Assembly: GCA_000309945.1 (NCBI GenBank) | Contig: CM001633.1 | Coordinates: forward strand, 3,002,199 to 3,066,198 | Direction of reading: 5' to 3' | DNA from: Leptolyngbyaceae cyanobacterium JSC-12 | GTDB taxonomy: Bacteria > Cyanobacteriota > Cyanobacteriia > Leptolyngbyales > Leptolyngbyaceae | DNA length: 64,000 nucleotides | In this document: positions 1-13,060 of the stretch, in pieces | Position numbering within the stretch: position 1 is the first letter of the stretch | Layout of the letters: each line of letters begins with the position of its first letter | Program-made: the position numbers and the translations under genes | Notes under the pieces: model-generated | Told to the model about the DNA's origin: nothing | Database searches by the model: none | The model's input: only the letters and a program-made list of their open reading frames with translations

Positions 1-269
1 ACTGGATCAACCGTGCGTTCCAGGGCAGCAGGCTTCTGAATTCCAGCAGCACTAGCACACTCATCCGTCCAGCGATTCTCATTTCCAGGAGAACGGTACA
101 GTCCACGTGTGATGCTCCATTCAAACAGAGCAATTTTCATTTGGTGCACCGCTTCTTTGAGCAAGGTTTGAACCCGCTCTTCTTCCACGGTTTCAATCAC
201 AATTACAGGATGAAATGACAATAGTAGAGTTTGAAAACAATGAATGCGATCTAGAAGTGTCATGGTCAT
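1..269 (-). CDS. Ycf46-like AAA-family ATPase, N-terminal part (runs off the window)
   Basis: An open frame on the minus strand runs from an ATG at 269 (second ATG at 263) to the window edge, about 89 codons without a stop. The peptide has the stretch VIETVEEERV near residue 24 and LFEWSITRGL near residue 52. These are typical of the N-terminal domain of cyanobacterial and plastid Ycf46-type AAA ATPases, where this domain precedes the ATPase module. The Walker motifs would lie outside the window, so ATPase activity is not shown here. In cyanobacteria these proteins have been linked to regulation of photosynthesis and inorganic carbon use; that is family knowledge, not visible here. Confidence 0.6.
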   Translation of the reverse strand, partial: MTMTLLDRIHCFQTLLLSFHPVIVIETVEEERVQTLLKEAVHQMKIALFEWSITRGLYRSPGNENRWTDECASAAGIQKPAALERTVDP

Positions 270-881
270 GGGGGCATGTAGCTAGCCTTAGTATGCCCAT
301 AGCTTCAAGCAGTTCACGGAAGGTTCCAGACACCTAGAACATTCTTAATCACAAGTCAGTTATTGCCTTGAATTGCATTTATGTCTCAGAGGATGCTTTA
401 AAGGTCTAATGCGAAGGTATTGGGATGGCTAAAGCTAGCACTATAAGCTGAAAAATCCTGACAGGGACTAATTGGTTTTAATCCTCTCAACATCTCCTCT
501 GACTTTGGTAAGACCCATTCCATATAATTTTCGGGCTTGATTCCGCCGTAGATCTTAAACTGTTGCTTCATATAGCTACATAGGAGCTTCATAAATTCTG
601 TCCGGATCGAAAAGTCCAGAAGGTGTAACAGTTGGTGCGTCGAATCATCAGCAATTTTACTGAGATTTGTAAAGCATTGCAGGAGAAGAAACTGACAAGT
701 TCAGGGAAAGCACTGATAGGAGCTTCACGGTTTCCAGCAGCGTCAGGCTCAAACCAATGTCTTAACCAAATCGATGAAGCGTTGCTGCTGTTCGACAAGC
801 TGCATCAGGGAGCATCACAACTACAGACCCAGCCTGTTGCCAGTGGGTCTATCAGCGATCGCAAGTTGATGTGTGCCACCT
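270..881. other. Non-coding or unrecognised stretch upstream of the giant RTX gene
   Basis: About 610 bases without a recognisable gene. Short frames exist: a 64-codon minus-strand frame at 398-592, a 69-codon minus-strand frame at 589-798 and an 83-codon plus-strand frame at 632-883. None resembles a family I know. The plus-strand frame begins at TTG and its stop touches the ribosome binding site of the next gene, so it could be a small upstream gene, but nothing else supports it. The region may be decayed coding sequence plus the promoter of the giant gene. Confidence 0.4.
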
Positions 882-887
882 AAGGAG
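882..887 (+). promoter_or_regulatory. Ribosome binding site of the giant RTX gene
   Basis: AAGGAG lies ten bases before the ATG at 898. It decides the start: an in-frame ATG at 871 lies upstream of this site and so is unlikely to be used. Confidence 0.7.
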
Positions 888-897
888 TTCCGAGTTC

Positions 898-3800
898 ATG
901 AATCCGCTGCCTTCTGCTCAACTGCTGTTTCCCCAAGATCCGTCTCTCAATCCCTTCAACTCCATCCCGCCATTCCAGACTCCTATCAACGAACTGAATA
1001 CCCCGGTGTTTCGCTCTGCCTCCAGCAGCTATGAGGTGGTGTTTATCGATAGTGCGATCGCTGATACCCAGGCGCTTCTAGTAGGAGTGAGTGCCAGTGC
1101 TGAAGTAGTGCTCCTGGATGCTTCCCGGGATGGTATTGCCCAAATTAGTGACTTTCTGGCACAGCGCAGCAACATTTCCGCCCTGCATATTGTGTCTCAT
1201 GGCAGTGCGGGCAATCTGTTACTGGGAAATGCTGCTCTCAACGTCAACACGCTTGATTATTACGCCACATCGCTGCAAGGCTGGGCAAAATCTTTCACCA
1301 CGGGCGCAGATATTCTTTTGTACGGCTGTGATGTAGCAGCGGGTGATTTAGGCAACCACTTTGTACGATCGCTGGGTTTTCTCACTGGGGCCGACATTGC
1401 TGCGTCTAATAACCTGACGGGGAATGCAGCTCTGGGTGGGGACTGGGAATTAGAGGTAAATACTGGGGAGATCGCCGCAAATCTAATCTTTCGAGCCGAG
1501 GCGATCGCAAACTATCAGGGCACCTTCGCCATTATTGATGCGGCTGATTACAACGCTTTGCGGAATGGGGTGAATCAGTTTCTCAATGCAGCGCAAACTG
1601 CGATGAATACTCTGGTTTGGGCAAGTAATTTACCACTGGTTGGCAATCAACTCGCCAGTACAACCCAACTTTTCCAGGATGTGTTCACCAACGTGCAGGC
1701 TGCCTGGACAGCGCTGGACGCGATCGCCAATGCAGACAGTGACAGCAACGGTATCCCCGACGGCGTTGATAGCATCATCATTCAAACCCAGTTAGCGACT
1801 CAGCTTGCCCCGTGGTTAGCACCAGCGGGCATTACGATTGATGAAACAGCCACCAATTTACGATTCACGCTAAATCTGAGTCGATTGATCAGTTCTACAT
1901 TGGGGTTTGATCTGGGACTGGGCGCGATCGGGCTATCAGTCAACGGCAACGTCAGCACTGGCTTAGATTATCAACTGCCCCTCACCTTTGGCGTGGATCT
2001 CACGAGCAGCGAATTCTATGTCGATACCAGCGCCGTCAACGAACTGAACATCGGTGTTGCCATCACCACCCCTGGGCTGAACGCTACCGGACAACTCGGT
2101 TTTTTGCAAGTGCAGGTGCAGGATAGCACAACAGATGCCACCGAATTCACAGGTAATTTCCGCATTGATTTGCGTGACCCCAACAGTGATGGACGACTGA
2201 CCGCGGCAGAACTAGCAAGTATTACCCCAGCACAATTGCTCACCCCCCGATTGGAAGCGGTAGCAGATGTCAATCTGGTGCTAACAACTAGCTTCGGCGG
2301 TTCAGCCGTCTTTCCTTCTCTACAAACTGACTTCAACCTGGATTGGTCTTTTAGTCCATCTGACCCCAATCTTGCTGGTGGACTACCAATCGTGGCATTC
2401 AACAATGTCCGGATGAATCTTGGCAGCTTCTTTAGCAATTTTGTCTCACCAATCGCTACTGAAGTTAAACAGGTGCTCGACCCAATTCAGCCGATTCTGG
2501 ATGTACTGAATACCCGAATGCCTGTGTTATCGGATATTGAGCTTCTACGAGATATCTATGACGACAATGCCGATGGCAAAGTTTCACTGGTTGAATTCAT
2601 CGGCATTTCCAGTGGCAATCAGGCAGCAGTCAAGTTTATCAACGCCGTTTCGCAGTTTAAGCAATTCATTGATGCAATCCCAACGGGTGTGGGCGATGTT
2701 TACATTCCGCTCGGCAACTTGCGGCTCAACGAAACACCTGGAACTGATCTGCGCAGCCTGGCAAATCTCAACAGCTTAGGCATTAGCAATTTTGATAACC
2801 TGGCGACAGGATTGCCCGGTGTGGATGATGCCACTCGCACCATTGTCGAAAATTTCCGCAATCAGGCGGGCGACTCGCGGTTCGACGGCGGGTTAGCCTT
2901 TCCAATCCTGCAAAATCCCACGACTGCGTTTGGCTTGCTGCTAGGACGAGACGTGTCTCTCTTCACTTTTGACCTACCCACGCTGGAAGTCGATTTTGCC
3001 ATCACTCACTTTTTCCCAATCCTCGGTCCGTTGGGAGTACGTTTATCTGGAAATTTCAACACTCGTGCCGATTTTGCCTTTGGCTATGACACATTAGGCA
3101 TTCGGCAGTTTACTAACGCCCTCACTGATGGTGATCCCTCAACAACAGCAAATCCCGGCCTGTTGTTCAATGGCTTTTTTGTCAGCGATACTGATCGCCC
3201 CGATGGCACCTTTGGCATCGATGTTCCCGAAATTCGGCTGAGTGCCAGTATCACCGCAGCAGGGGAGCTAAATCTCGTTGTGGCAGCAGCGGGCGTGGGC
3301 GGTGGCATTTTTGCTAATGTCAATTTTGACTTGCGCGACCCTAATAACGATGGCAAAGTGCGCTTGAATGAACTGGCAGATGTGGTATCCACTCGTGGTC
3401 CCCTGGGCATTTTCAACACATCTGGCAAATTGGAAGCAGGCTTGAATGCCTATGTGCGGGTGGGTGTGGATCTGCCCTTGGTTGGTTTTGTGGGATGGGA
3501 AGAATCTTTTGACATTGCTCGCGTTACTCTATTGGATTTTGATCTGGATGCATCCGATCTATCACCAAGTCCAGTGTTGGCACAGTTTGATTCGAGTTTA
3601 GGCGGCAGTGGGACGTTGCGGCTGAATATTGGACGGTTTGCCAGCGATCGCCTGACTGGGAACACCACAGATGGCGATGAAACCTTCAAAGTTACACGCT
3701 CTGAGGATGGCACCAAGATCCTTGTCACAGCATTTGGACATACCCAGGAATTCAACGCCAGTGACGTGCAACGCATCTATGCGGAAGGCGGTGCAGGCAA

Positions 3801-6800
3801 TGACGTGATCGAGATTGCCGAAAATGTGATTATTCCGGCTGAGTTATGGGGCGATTTCCGCGATCCAGCCCAGACTGCGTTTGGCAACGACAAGTTATTT
3901 GCAGGTGGTGCAGCAGCCCGGCTGTATGGGGGAGGCGGCAATGACCAATTGACGGCTCGTGCTGGAGATTCATTGTTAGTCGGTGGTGATGGCAACGACA
4001 CCCTTTTTGGGGGTACCGGAAACGACACAATGGACGGCGGAGATGGCAGCGATCGCCTTTACGGAAATGACGGAAATGACTCACTCGATGGCGGCAGTGG
4101 GAATGACTTCCTGGATGCAGGCAACGGCGATGATATTGTTAACGGCGGGACAGGGGATGATCGCATCAAAGGCGGTGCTGGCAACGACACACTTAATGGC
4201 AATGATGGCAACGACATTATCGAAGCTGGGACAGGAGACGATGTGGCGGATGGTGGTGCTGGCAACGATTACCTCCTGGATGAAGGCACGATTGTTGTAG
4301 GCACAACAGGCGGTCCCTCAGCTCCGCTTCCTCCCGGTGGTGGAGTAACGGAAAATGTAACCATTATTCCGGTGGCAGGAGTCACCGTGCAGGTGCAATT
4401 GGGGATAGGCGGGGGCAACGATCGCTTCTTTGGCGGTACAGGAAACGATGTCCTCTTTGGGCAGGCAGGCAACGACACCCTAATTGGGCAGGCAGGCAAT
4501 GATTACATCGATGGTGGCAGCGATCGCGATATCATTCTTGGCGATTCAGGCACAGTTGATGGATCTGGAAACGTTACCCTGATTGCTGGAGCAGGTGGCG
4601 ATGATAGTTTGTTTGGCGGCAGCGGGGACGACACACTATACGGACAGGTAGGTAACGATACCCTATCCGGACAAGAAGGAAATGACTCCCTGTTTGGCAA
4701 TGAGGGGAATGACCTGCTGCTGGGTGGAGCCGGAAATGACACAATTTCGGGCGGACAGGGTAATGATGTGCTGTTCGGTGAAGAGGGGCAGCGAGTCGAT
4801 TTAGCGGGTGGGGCTGTGCAGTATGAATCGATCAACCCTTCGCTTACAGGCAACGACGTTCTCTCTGGCAACGAAGGCATCGACATTCAAATCGGCGGCG
4901 CGGGTGATGACCAGTTCCTTGGCAATGTAGACGGCGACATTGCCCTGATTGGCGACAATGGCAGAGTCACCCTCAACGGTAGCGGTGCTTACCTGCGAAT
5001 AGAAACCACTGATGCTCAGTTTGGCGGCAATGACACGATCGCCGGAGGAACGACTGCCAACATCATCCTGGGTGGTAGCGGGCGCGATTTCATCACAGGT
5101 GGCAACCAGAACGACATTTTGATTGGTGATAATGGCGTTGTTGTGGGGGCGGATGGCAGCCCCGATGCCAATGATGTGTTCTCGATTGATACTGCCTTTG
5201 GCGATCGCGACGAGATTCAGGGCAATGGCGGTGATGACATCATCATCGGGGGCGCAGGGAATGATGACCGGGTAGCAGGCTTTGGTGGTTTGTTTGGCGG
5301 CGAGGGTAATGACACCATCCTGGGCGACAGCGGACGAATCACCCGTAATGCCGCGAACCAAGTTGAACGAGTCGAGTCTATCTCCACCAATGGCGGCAAC
5401 GACACCATCGACGATACTCAAGGTAATAGCCTGATCATCGGCGGCACAGGCAATGACACGATTACCGCCGGAGCTGGATTTGATCTGATCATTGGCGACA
5501 ATGGCTTAGCAACCTTCAACAATGGTGAACTGCTACAAGCTCGCACCACGGATGCAGCCTCAGGCGGCAACGATGTGATCGATGCAGGCAACAGTTCCGA
5601 TACCGTCTTTGGCGGCACAGGCAACGACAGTATTTCTGGCGGCAGCGACAACGCGGCAGATATTTTGTTTGGCGATAATGGCATTCTCTATGGCGCAGAC
5701 GGCTCAGCAAATGCCAACGATTTAGAATCCACCGATTTCAATTTCGGCGGCACCGATACGATTACGGGCGGTGGCGGCAACGACACCATCATCGGAGGTT
5801 CTGGTGGCAGCGATAGTACGGGCATTGGCGGCGATGACTTGCGCGGCGGCACAGGCGATGACCTGATTCTGGGCGACAACGGCTACATTACCCGTAACAT
5901 CAACAATCAAGTTACTGATGTTGCAATGCTAGCTCCCACCATCGGCGGCGATGATTTCATTCAAGGTAACGAAGGGAATGACACAATTTATGGCGGGGCT
6001 GGCGACGACACTATCGAGGGCAACGAAGATCCTGATCTCATTTTTGGTGGATTTGACCGCGATCGCATCCAGGGCAACGCTGGCAGTGACACGATTTACG
6101 GCGAAGCAGGGAATGACGACATTGTAGGCGGTAGCTTCATCGCTGGCATTGCCGACACCACCGACTTCATCTATGGCGGCGCCGGCGATGATGCGATCGC
6201 TGGAGATAACGCCATGATCAATCCGATCACCCGTGAGATTACCCCCCTCGACTCCAACGGCACACGGGACTTCCTCTTTGGCGACACTGGCACGGTGGTA
6301 GTGATCAGTGGTCAAGTAACAGAAGCCTTCAACACCCCCCAACCAGGCGACGGCAACGACACGATATATGGTCAAACTGGCGATGATATCGTCTTTGGTG
6401 GCAATCTGAATGACTCGCTGGTAGGTGGAATTGGCAACGACCTGTTAATTGGCGATCACGGTCGAGTTCTGTTCAACACTGCAGAAACAGTAATTCGGGC
6501 TGAGACGACAAATCCTGGCATCGGCGGCAACGACACGATTCAAGGCAATGAAGATCACGATACCGTTCTGGGTGGCTTTGGCAACGACGTGGTTGACGGC
6601 GGTGCAGGTTTTGATATTTTGCTGGGCGATAACGGTGTAGTAGTTGGTTCCGATGGATCAGCCCAGGCAAACGATGTTTTCTCTACTGATCCGGACTTTG
6701 GTGGCAGCGACACGATCGCAGGTGGCAGCGGCAATGACACGATTTTGGGCGGTTCTGGCGGCACAGATACCACAGGCATTGGTGGCGACAACCTGGCAGG

Positions 6801-9800
6801 CGGCACAGGGGATGACGTAATTCTGGGCGACAACGGCTACATCACTCGCACCAGCAGCAATGTGATCGAAACAATCGAAACCATCTTCCCGAATCGGGGT
6901 GGGGATGACGCGATCGCAGGGAACGAAGGCAATGATATTTTGCTGGGCGGTTTCGGCAATGACGCGATCGCTGGCGGTCAGGGCGATGACACCATCCTGG
7001 GTGATAACGGCTTACTCGACTACACCCTCGACGGCAACCTCGCGACTCGCGACTTCATCACCACCACAAATCCCATGCTCGGCGGCAACGATACGATCAC
7101 AGGCGGCGATGGTCGGGATGTCGCATTCGGCGGTACCGCAAACGACAGCATCTCTGGTGGCAAAGGGCAGGATACGCTACTGGGCGACAACGGACGCATT
7201 TGGCTCACGAACGGACAAAATCGTCTGATTGAAACAATTGATCCAAGCCTCGGCGGCAGCGACACAATTCAGGGCAACGAAGACAACGACATTATTGCCG
7301 GAGGCTTTGCAGGCGATAACCTCTACGGCAACAATGGCGAAGACCGCATCCTGGGTGATAACGGACGCTTTGACTATGCCTACGCCGGAGACAGCCTAGT
7401 CGGGGCAGACAACAACCTTTCCACCCTCGACTTTTTCACCACCACTGATCCAACACTCGGCGGTAATGACCAGATCTGGGGCGGATTAGGCGAAGACACC
7501 GTTTTGGGCGGCACAGGCAACGACACAATTTACGGTGATCAGGGACCCGAAGCCCTGGATGACCTCTGGAAACTGATGGCTAGCGCTGACTTTAACGGGG
7601 ATGGCACAACAGATTTGCTCTGGCGTAATGCTGAAACGGGACAAATTCTCGTCTGGTTTATCGAAAACGGACAGGCGATCGCCGCTCAACCGCTCCAGGA
7701 TGTTCAAGATTTGAATTGGACAATAGCCGGCACAGGTGACTTCAACGGCGACAGCAAGGCCGATATTCTCTGGCACAACGCGATCGCCGGAATTGCCGCA
7801 ATCTGGCTCATGGATGGCACCCAACTCATCAATGGACTTGTTTTAGAACCCTTTGCGGGGGGTGGCTGGACAGTTGGCGGCACAGGAGACTTCAACAGCG
7901 ACAACAGAACCGATATCCTCTGGCAAAACGAGAGCCTGGGCATTGCAGGCATCTGGTTCATGAACGGCACTAATTTCCTCAACGCCACCACCTTTGGACC
8001 GTCGATCGCGGGCTGGCGCATGGGTGGCACAGGAGACTTCAACGGCGACGGCAGAACCGATATTCTCTGGCATAACGCGAGCCTCGGTACGGCTGGTATC
8101 TGGTTTATGAACGGGACCACCATCCTCAACGCCACCACCTTTGGTCCCTATGTCAGCCCCGGTTGGAATTTAGTTGGAACAGGCGATTTCAACGGCGATG
8201 GGCAACGAGATCTCCTGTGGCAACATCACCCCACAGGTGCCACCGGATTTTGGGCAATGAACGGCATCACTTTCCTGTCCGGTAACAGCCTCAGTCCCAA
8301 TCCCACCGTTTCGTTGATCAATACCTTCACCACTCACTCTGGTATTGTGGCAACCGGAGATTTCAATGGCGATGGGCAAGTCGATTCCATCTGGCGCAAT
8401 CATACTACTGGAGAAACTGCCATCTGGCTGATGGATGGCGATCGCCTGAGCACGCCCATTCCACTACAACCCTACGTATCACTGGATTGGAAGATCAGCG
8501 GCACCGGAGACTTCAACGCTGACGGCAAAACAGACATCCTCTGGTACAACACAACCACTGGAGCATCTGGCGTTTGGCTGATGAACGGCACCCAATCGAG
8601 CACCGCTGTTCTGGTTGCACCCTCTGCGCTTCCCGGCTGGGTAATTCGTGGCACCGGACACTTTAACGCTGACAGCAACATCGACATCCTCTGGTACGAC
8701 ACAACCACTGGAGCATCTGGTGTTTGGCTGATGAACGGCACCCAATCGAGCGCCGCTGTACTAATTGCACCTTCTGCCCCGCTTGGCTGGGTCATCGGCG
8801 GCACTGGAGACTTCAATGCGGATGGGAACGTTGATATCCTCTGGCACAACGAAAGCCTGGGTGCCTCTGGCATCTGGCTGATGAATGGCACCCAATCCGT
8901 AACATCCATTCCGCTGTCACCGTTTGTCAGTCCTGGTTGGGTCATCAGCGGTACTGGAGACTTCAATGCGGATGGCAAAACTGACATCCTATGGAGCAAT
9001 CCCCATACAGGCGTCACTGGCATCTGGTGGATGGATGGCACTCAATTCAGCAGTAGCGCTCTACTACAAAACCAGTTGTTCGCAGGCGACATTCTCCTGG
9101 GTGACCACGGCAAAGTCTATGAAGCCCTACCTCGGCGCGAAAACTTCTTCTCAATTGATACAGGCGCAACTGATGGCGGCGGGAATGACCTGATCTTTGG
9201 CAACCAGGGCGATGACTTCATTATGGGGCAACAGGGCAACGACACCCTATTTGGCGACACGGGCGAGGATGATATGCTCGGTGGTCACAATGTCGTTGGC
9301 GGGTCTGATGGCAATGATGTCATGGATGGGGGAGCCGCTCCCGATGTAATGCTGGGCGATAACGGCATGATTACCCGTCGCCCCACAGGCTATAACCAGT
9401 GGCAACGCTATCCCGTTCCCTTTAATGCAGTCATTCGAGATGTGGTGCGGTTTGACGATCGCGATCGCATCGGGGGCAATGACCTGATGGCAGGCGGCAG
9501 TGGCGATGACATCATCCACGGGCAGCGTGGCAACGATACCCTCTGGGGCAACGCAGGCGACGACGAGATGTATGGCGAATTGGGGAACGATGTCATGTCC
9601 GGTGGGCGCGACCAAGACACGATGTTGGGCGACGTTGGCATCATCACCCGTGCTTACAACCCCGATGGCACCCCCCGTCTGAATCAAAACGGGTCCTGGC
9701 ATCGAGATGTCATCCTCACGGATGTGGGCAGCATTATTGGTATGCAGGATGGTAACACGCCTCCGGCACTGGACTGGTTTGGTCTAGCTGATTTAATGTT

Positions 9801-11721
9801 GCTGTCTGGTGCCTACGATGTGAACTGGAACAAAGTACTCAATCCAGATCTCACATGGAAAACAGATATTCACTTCATTTCCTTGTTTGCAGATGGCAAT
9901 GATGTGATGTCAGGTGATGATGGCGACGATGCCATGTTTGGTCAACGCGGCAACGATACTATGCAGGGCGGCAATGGCACAGACTATATGGAAGGCAACG
10001 CTGGCAATGATTTGGTGTCAGGTGATGCAGGCGATGATTTCATCCTGGGTGACAACAGCCACAACCTGTCTCCCTTTAATACAGAAGTACCACGGGTGAT
10101 TCGAGGACTGCATTTGATTGAACAAGCCAACACCAACCTGAATCTGGGTGACTATGGCACGGTCGTTCTTCCCAACGTCAGTCTGGTTCCTCACATGACT
10201 TCTGGCTTACTGCCCATCCTATCTTTTGCGCCATCCCTCCAGCGAGATACCTCTCCCATCCCGCCTATCCTGCCTCTCCTGGCTACAGATGGCACCTTCC
10301 GACTCCCAATGGTCTCAATTGTCCCCAATTTACTCAATCACTTGGATCTGGTTTCAGGCAATGACACGGTGAGCGGTGGCACAGGTCGCGATTTGGTAGT
10401 GGGAGACAACTATGCCAACTTTATGCCACTCTGGACAAGCAATCCAGCGGTGGATAACCAACTGATTCAAACCATGCGATCGCTGCATCAGTTAGTTTAT
10501 GACCTGCACGATTTGGAACTGGTACTAAGCGTCAATACCCCTGGCTATACAGTTGGCATTGGCAATGATGTGGTGTCGGGCGGCAGTGATGACGACACAG
10601 TTTTGGGCGACGATGGCATGTTCTTTGGTCCTACAGCGGTTCCCAATGTGGGCAACCTGCTGAACTGGTTGAACGATCTCAATGTCGTAGTTAGTCGGTT
10701 TAGTAGTGGGGTGAATGCCTTGCTGGCTCCTTATGCGGGCGGGGTCAACAGTAACCAGCCCTTTACCCTGGTGATGAATAATGATGTGCTCAACGGTGAT
10801 GATGGCAATGACCATTTGTTCGCCGATGACAGTATCATCATTGCTCCCGCCCTTTCTACGCTGCCTTATCAACGTGGCTCCTTCATCAACTACCGCAACT
10901 CTGGGCTAAATCATCCGGGTCGGGGCAACTTCCGCGACTTTAACCTTGTTTTGGGCAACGACCAGATGAATGGTGGCAACGGTAACGATCTAATGGTAGG
11001 AGGATACAGCACACAGATTATGCCACTTGTGACAGCACCCATAGGCGATCTGGTAGCCCTGCAGCAGAGCCTGGATTTGCTGGCATCTGATGTGAAAGCG
11101 TTTGTGCGGGATCTGTTTGAAGATTGGCGGGGGATCAACTATAACAACCGCGATCGCTCCTATGCCTTAGTTGCCGCAAATAACACCATGAGGGGGGATG
11201 CTGGGAATGATGTGATGGTAGGTGATAATGTCACCCTGACGTTGCCTGTTGTGAATGGACGGCTTGACCTCAGCATTCCACTCAATCGCGGCAACTTCGA
11301 CACGGGCGATCAATCCCACAACTTCTTCCACGGCTTGCCACACCAGTACGACACGCTGGGACGCAACCTGAATAACATCTTGTTTGCCCGCGACTGGATG
11401 ACTGGCGGCGATGGCGACGATATCGTATTCGGGCTACGGGCTGTTGACCAACTCTTTGGCGAAAATGGGAACGATTTCCTGTTTGGTGGAGAAGAAAGCG
11501 ACAATCCACCGTCTGGCATGAATGATGGACTGGATGGCGGCCCGGGCAACAATATCACCCGCAATACCAACCCCAGTCCCAAAGACCTGGAAACTATTGC
11601 ACCTCTAATTCAGGCACAGTTGGTAAACTCTTTGAGTCCGGCAATGCAACGGTACATTCTGGAGATTTTTGCGTTCAAAAACCCGACCACCAGCAACCAG
11701 TTCTATGCCAATATTTCATGA
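898..11721 (+). CDS. Giant DUF4347 / RTX calcium-repeat protein with an internal FG-GAP-like array
   Basis: A single uninterrupted frame of about 3607 codons. Residues about 45-220 match the DUF4347 domain found at the N-terminus of very large bacterial surface proteins (HIVSHGS and LLYGCDVA are visible). A long region follows with EF-hand-like calcium loops of the type DPNSDG, DDNADG and DPNNDG near residues 427, 555 and 814. From about residue 962 come many RTX nonapeptides (GGxGxDxxx), interrupted at about 2221-2731 by ten FG-GAP-like repeats. RTX repeats then resume, mixed with non-repetitive spacers, to the C-terminus. No classical signal peptide is seen. Proteins of this build usually leave the cell by type I secretion and bind calcium outside, but no type I transporter genes lie in this window. 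The role is unknown; adhesin, surface layer or secreted toxin-like protein are possible. Confidence 0.85.
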   Translation: MNPLPSAQLLFPQDPSLNPFNSIPPFQTPINELNTPVFRSASSSYEVVFIDSAIADTQALLVGVSASAEVVLLDASRDGIAQISDFLAQRSNISALHIVSHGSAGNLLLGNAALNVNTLDYYATSLQGWAKSFTTGADILLYGCDVAAGDLGNHFVRSLGFLTGADIAASNNLTGNAALGGDWELEVNTGEIAANLIFRAEAIANYQGTFAIIDAADYNALRNGVNQFLNAAQTAMNTLVWASNLPLVGNQLASTTQLFQDVFTNVQAAWTALDAIANADSDSNGIPDGVDSIIIQTQLATQLAPWLAPAGITIDETATNLRFTLNLSRLISSTLGFDLGLGAIGLSVNGNVSTGLDYQLPLTFGVDLTSSEFYVDTSAVNELNIGVAITTPGLNATGQLGFLQVQVQDSTTDATEFTGNFRIDLRDPNSDGRLTAAELASITPAQLLTPRLEAVADVNLVLTTSFGGSAVFPSLQTDFNLDWSFSPSDPNLAGGLPIVAFNNVRMNLGSFFSNFVSPIATEVKQVLDPIQPILDVLNTRMPVLSDIELLRDIYDDNADGKVSLVEFIGISSGNQAAVKFINAVSQFKQFIDAIPTGVGDVYIPLGNLRLNETPGTDLRSLANLNSLGISNFDNLATGLPGVDDATRTIVENFRNQAGDSRFDGGLAFPILQNPTTAFGLLLGRDVSLFTFDLPTLEVDFAITHFFPILGPLGVRLSGNFNTRADFAFGYDTLGIRQFTNALTDGDPSTTANPGLLFNGFFVSDTDRPDGTFGIDVPEIRLSASITAAGELNLVVAAAGVGGGIFANVNFDLRDPNNDGKVRLNELADVVSTRGPLGIFNTSGKLEAGLNAYVRVGVDLPLVGFVGWEESFDIARVTLLDFDLDASDLSPSPVLAQFDSSLGGSGTLRLNIGRFASDRLTGNTTDGDETFKVTRSEDGTKILVTAFGHTQEFNASDVQRIYAEGGAGNDVIEIAENVIIPAELWGDFRDPAQTAFGNDKLFAGGAAARLYGGGGNDQLTARAGDSLLVGGDGNDTLFGGTGNDTMDGGDGSDRLYGNDGNDSLDGGSGNDFLDAGNGDDIVNGGTGDDRIKGGAGNDTLNGNDGNDIIEAGTGDDVADGGAGNDYLLDEGTIVVGTTGGPSAPLPPGGGVTENVTIIPVAGVTVQVQLGIGGGNDRFFGGTGNDVLFGQAGNDTLIGQAGNDYIDGGSDRDIILGDSGTVDGSGNVTLIAGAGGDDSLFGGSGDDTLYGQVGNDTLSGQEGNDSLFGNEGNDLLLGGAGNDTISGGQGNDVLFGEEGQRVDLAGGAVQYESINPSLTGNDVLSGNEGIDIQIGGAGDDQFLGNVDGDIALIGDNGRVTLNGSGAYLRIETTDAQFGGNDTIAGGTTANIILGGSGRDFITGGNQNDILIGDNGVVVGADGSPDANDVFSIDTAFGDRDEIQGNGGDDIIIGGAGNDDRVAGFGGLFGGEGNDTILGDSGRITRNAANQVERVESISTNGGNDTIDDTQGNSLIIGGTGNDTITAGAGFDLIIGDNGLATFNNGELLQARTTDAASGGNDVIDAGNSSDTVFGGTGNDSISGGSDNAADILFGDNGILYGADGSANANDLESTDFNFGGTDTITGGGGNDTIIGGSGGSDSTGIGGDDLRGGTGDDLILGDNGYITRNINNQVTDVAMLAPTIGGDDFIQGNEGNDTIYGGAGDDTIEGNEDPDLIFGGFDRDRIQGNAGSDTIYGEAGNDDIVGGSFIAGIADTTDFIYGGAGDDAIAGDNAMINPITREITPLDSNGTRDFLFGDTGTVVVISGQVTEAFNTPQPGDGNDTIYGQTGDDIVFGGNLNDSLVGGIGNDLLIGDHGRVLFNTAETVIRAETTNPGIGGNDTIQGNEDHDTVLGGFGNDVVDGGAGFDILLGDNGVVVGSDGSAQANDVFSTDPDFGGSDTIAGGSGNDTILGGSGGTDTTGIGGDNLAGGTGDDVILGDNGYITRTSSNVIETIETIFPNRGGDDAIAGNEGNDILLGGFGNDAIAGGQGDDTILGDNGLLDYTLDGNLATRDFITTTNPMLGGNDTITGGDGRDVAFGGTANDSISGGKGQDTLLGDNGRIWLTNGQNRLIETIDPSLGGSDTIQGNEDNDIIAGGFAGDNLYGNNGEDRILGDNGRFDYAYAGDSLVGADNNLSTLDFFTTTDPTLGGNDQIWGGLGEDTVLGGTGNDTIYGDQGPEALDDLWKLMASADFNGDGTTDLLWRNAETGQILVWFIENGQAIAAQPLQDVQDLNWTIAGTGDFNGDSKADILWHNAIAGIAAIWLMDGTQLINGLVLEPFAGGGWTVGGTGDFNSDNRTDILWQNESLGIAGIWFMNGTNFLNATTFGPSIAGWRMGGTGDFNGDGRTDILWHNASLGTAGIWFMNGTTILNATTFGPYVSPGWNLVGTGDFNGDGQRDLLWQHHPTGATGFWAMNGITFLSGNSLSPNPTVSLINTFTTHSGIVATGDFNGDGQVDSIWRNHTTGETAIWLMDGDRLSTPIPLQPYVSLDWKISGTGDFNADGKTDILWYNTTTGASGVWLMNGTQSSTAVLVAPSALPGWVIRGTGHFNADSNIDILWYDTTTGASGVWLMNGTQSSAAVLIAPSAPLGWVIGGTGDFNADGNVDILWHNESLGASGIWLMNGTQSVTSIPLSPFVSPGWVISGTGDFNADGKTDILWSNPHTGVTGIWWMDGTQFSSSALLQNQLFAGDILLGDHGKVYEALPRRENFFSIDTGATDGGGNDLIFGNQGDDFIMGQQGNDTLFGDTGEDDMLGGHNVVGGSDGNDVMDGGAAPDVMLGDNGMITRRPTGYNQWQRYPVPFNAVIRDVVRFDDRDRIGGNDLMAGGSGDDIIHGQRGNDTLWGNAGDDEMYGELGNDVMSGGRDQDTMLGDVGIITRAYNPDGTPRLNQNGSWHRDVILTDVGSIIGMQDGNTPPALDWFGLADLMLLSGAYDVNWNKVLNPDLTWKTDIHFISLFADGNDVMSGDDGDDAMFGQRGNDTMQGGNGTDYMEGNAGNDLVSGDAGDDFILGDNSHNLSPFNTEVPRVIRGLHLIEQANTNLNLGDYGTVVLPNVSLVPHMTSGLLPILSFAPSLQRDTSPIPPILPLLATDGTFRLPMVSIVPNLLNHLDLVSGNDTVSGGTGRDLVVGDNYANFMPLWTSNPAVDNQLIQTMRSLHQLVYDLHDLELVLSVNTPGYTVGIGNDVVSGGSDDDTVLGDDGMFFGPTAVPNVGNLLNWLNDLNVVVSRFSSGVNALLAPYAGGVNSNQPFTLVMNNDVLNGDDGNDHLFADDSIIIAPALSTLPYQRGSFINYRNSGLNHPGRGNFRDFNLVLGNDQMNGGNGNDLMVGGYSTQIMPLVTAPIGDLVALQQSLDLLASDVKAFVRDLFEDWRGINYNNRDRSYALVAANNTMRGDAGNDVMVGDNVTLTLPVVNGRLDLSIPLNRGNFDTGDQSHNFFHGLPHQYDTLGRNLNNILFARDWMTGGDGDDIVFGLRAVDQLFGENGNDFLFGGEESDNPPSGMNDGLDGGPGNNITRNTNPSPKDLETIAPLIQAQLVNSLSPAMQRYILEIFAFKNPTTSNQFYANIS
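3781..7550 (+). repeat. RTX nonapeptide repeat array, first block
   Basis: Repeated units coding for GGxGxDxxx calcium-binding nonapeptides. They are organised into larger modules that each end in a phrase like ILGDNGxxT followed by a short variable spacer. The modules recur roughly every 80-110 residues, which points to growth by duplication of the larger module rather than of single nonapeptides. Long minus-strand open frames inside this block are by-products of the repeat composition. Confidence 0.8.
7560..9090 (+). repeat. Ten FG-GAP-like repeats inside the RTX array
   Basis: Ten units of about 50 residues each begin with DFNGDG or DFNADG followed by (T)DILW, then a phrase like GxAGIWxMNGT, and end in GTG. 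This is the VCBS / FG-GAP-like calcium-binding beta-propeller pattern. Units seven and eight (about 8510-8660 and 8660-8810) are nearly identical at the DNA level, which indicates a recent tandem duplication or conversion. RTX repeats resume directly after the tenth unit with DILLGDHG. A blade number near seven per propeller is usual, so ten units could form one complete and one partial propeller; that is inference. Confidence 0.75.
9091..11560 (+). repeat. RTX repeat array, second block with long spacers
   Basis: RTX nonapeptides continue after the FG-GAP-like block, but groups of repeats are separated by longer non-repetitive spacers, for example around 9650-9880, 10070-10360 and 10620-10790. 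The phrases GNDVMSGG and MLGDNG recur. The spacing differs from the denser first block, so the two blocks probably have separate duplication histories. Confidence 0.65.
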
Positions 11722-11795
11722 TTTGGTTCAACTACGTCCAGCTAGAGATCCAGGTGCTTCCTGAGAAAAACTACAGGTCTGCACATGGAAGCGAT

Positions 11796-12962
11796 TTAGA
11801 TGCGCGATCGCACAAATTTATCCAGCCGATCCATACCTTTGTTGATCGTATCCAGATCGGTCGCGTAGGAAATCCGAATGTATCCATCGGAGCCAAAAGC
11901 AATGCCTGGAACAGCAACCACTTGTTGTTCTTCCAGCAACGCTTCGCAGAATTCTAGCGAGGTCATGCCTAGTTGCTGAATGCTAGGCATCACATAAAAC
12001 GCACCATCTGGAATCACACAGCTTAATCCTGGAATGGCATTTATCCGTTCCAAAATTACCTTACGCCGCTCAGCAAAAGCCTGCCGCATCTCTTCCACAC
12101 AGTCTTGGGGACTTTCCAGCGCCGCGATCGCACCATACTGAGCAAACGTACACACATTCGAGGTACTGTGACCCTGAATCGTAGAACACGCCTTAATCAA
12201 ATCCGCTGAACCCGCCAAAAAGCCTACACGCCAGCCCGTCATCGCATACGCTTTAGCAAAGCCACTACTCACAACCGTATGTTCAAACGCCTCCGGACTG
12301 ACCGCACCAATACTGAGATGCTTAGCATTGTCGTATAGCAACTTTTCGTAGATCTCATCGGATACTACCGAAATGTTATTTTCCACAATCACGGTTGCCA
12401 ACGCCCGAATTTCATCTGGCTTATAGACCACACCCGTTGGATTTGAAGGTGAATTCAACACAAAAAAGCGCGTTTTAGGCGTGATCGCTTGCTGTAACTG
12501 TTCTGGCGTGATCTTGAAATTATTTGCTGTCTCAGTTTGCACGATTACAGGCGTTCCGCCCGCCAGCTTCACCATTTCTGGATAACTCAACCAGTAGGGA
12601 GCAGGAATAATTACTTCATCTCCTGGCTCAATTGTTGCCATGAACAGGTTATACAGGGAATGTTTGCCGCCATTAGTAACAATGACGTTTTCTGCACCGT
12701 AGCAGAGGCCATTTTCGGTTTGTAGCTTTTTGGCGATCGCTTGCCGCAATGCCATTTCACCTGCAACTGCTCCATAGCGAGTTTTTCCTGCCTCAATCGC
12801 ATCTTCACAGGCTTTGCGAATATGGGCAGGTGTAGGGAAATCTGGTTCCCCTACACTGAAATTGCACACATCCGCCCCTTCAGCCTTCATGCCCTTCGCT
12901 TTCGCATCAATCGCCAGCGTCAACGAAGGAGTAAGCTGCCCAACTCTTGCTGCCAGTTTCAT
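11796..12962 (-). CDS. aspC: Pyridoxal-phosphate aminotransferase class I (aspartate aminotransferase type)
   Basis: 388 residues, full length for the family. The substrate-binding phrase [11 protein letters not shown] lies near residue 165 and the Schiff-base lysine is K237 in [13 protein letters not shown]. The C-terminal domain includes GYIRISYA. Such enzymes transfer the amino group between aspartate or other amino acids and 2-oxoglutarate in the cytoplasm; some family members also accept prephenate, so the exact substrate is not fixed by sequence. The gene is convergent with the giant RTX gene with a 74-base gap and stands alone. Confidence 0.88.
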   Translation of the reverse strand: MKLAARVGQLTPSLTLAIDAKAKGMKAEGADVCNFSVGEPDFPTPAHIRKACEDAIEAGKTRYGAVAGEMALRQAIAKKLQTENGLCYGAENVIVTNGGKHSLYNLFMATIEPGDEVIIPAPYWLSYPEMVKLAGGTPVIVQTETANNFKITPEQLQQAITPKTRFFVLNSPSNPTGVVYKPDEIRALATVIVENNISVVSDEIYEKLLYDNAKHLSIGAVSPEAFEHTVVSSGFAKAYAMTGWRVGFLAGSADLIKACSTIQGHSTSNVCTFAQYGAIAALESPQDCVEEMRQAFAERRKVILERINAIPGLSCVIPDGAFYVMPSIQQLGMTSLEFCEALLEEQQVVAVPGIAFGSDGYIRISYATDLDTINKGMDRLDKFVRSRI

Positions 12963-13060
12963 AACTATCCCAAATGTATCGGCGTTCTGATTTAGTTAGG
13001 ATACCCTAGCTACTTTATCCTGGCGTGGATTCTCCGGGGTTTGTCAATGAATCGCGATGT

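Noticed and set aside
632-883. 83-codon plus-strand frame upstream of the giant gene
   Set aside because: TTG start, no convincing ribosome binding site and no recognised family. Kept only as part of the spacer note.
4801-5421. 206-codon minus-strand frame inside the giant gene
   Set aside because: It is opposite to RTX repeats; similar long minus-strand frames occur all along the repeats because of their regular base composition. No family resemblance.
8472-9041. 189-codon minus-strand frame with internal repeats
   Set aside because: It is the antisense of the FG-GAP-like repeats; its repeats are mirror images of that array.
7560-9090. CRISPR-like regular repeat
   Set aside because: The repeats are coding, about 150 bases long and in one frame; they are protein repeats.
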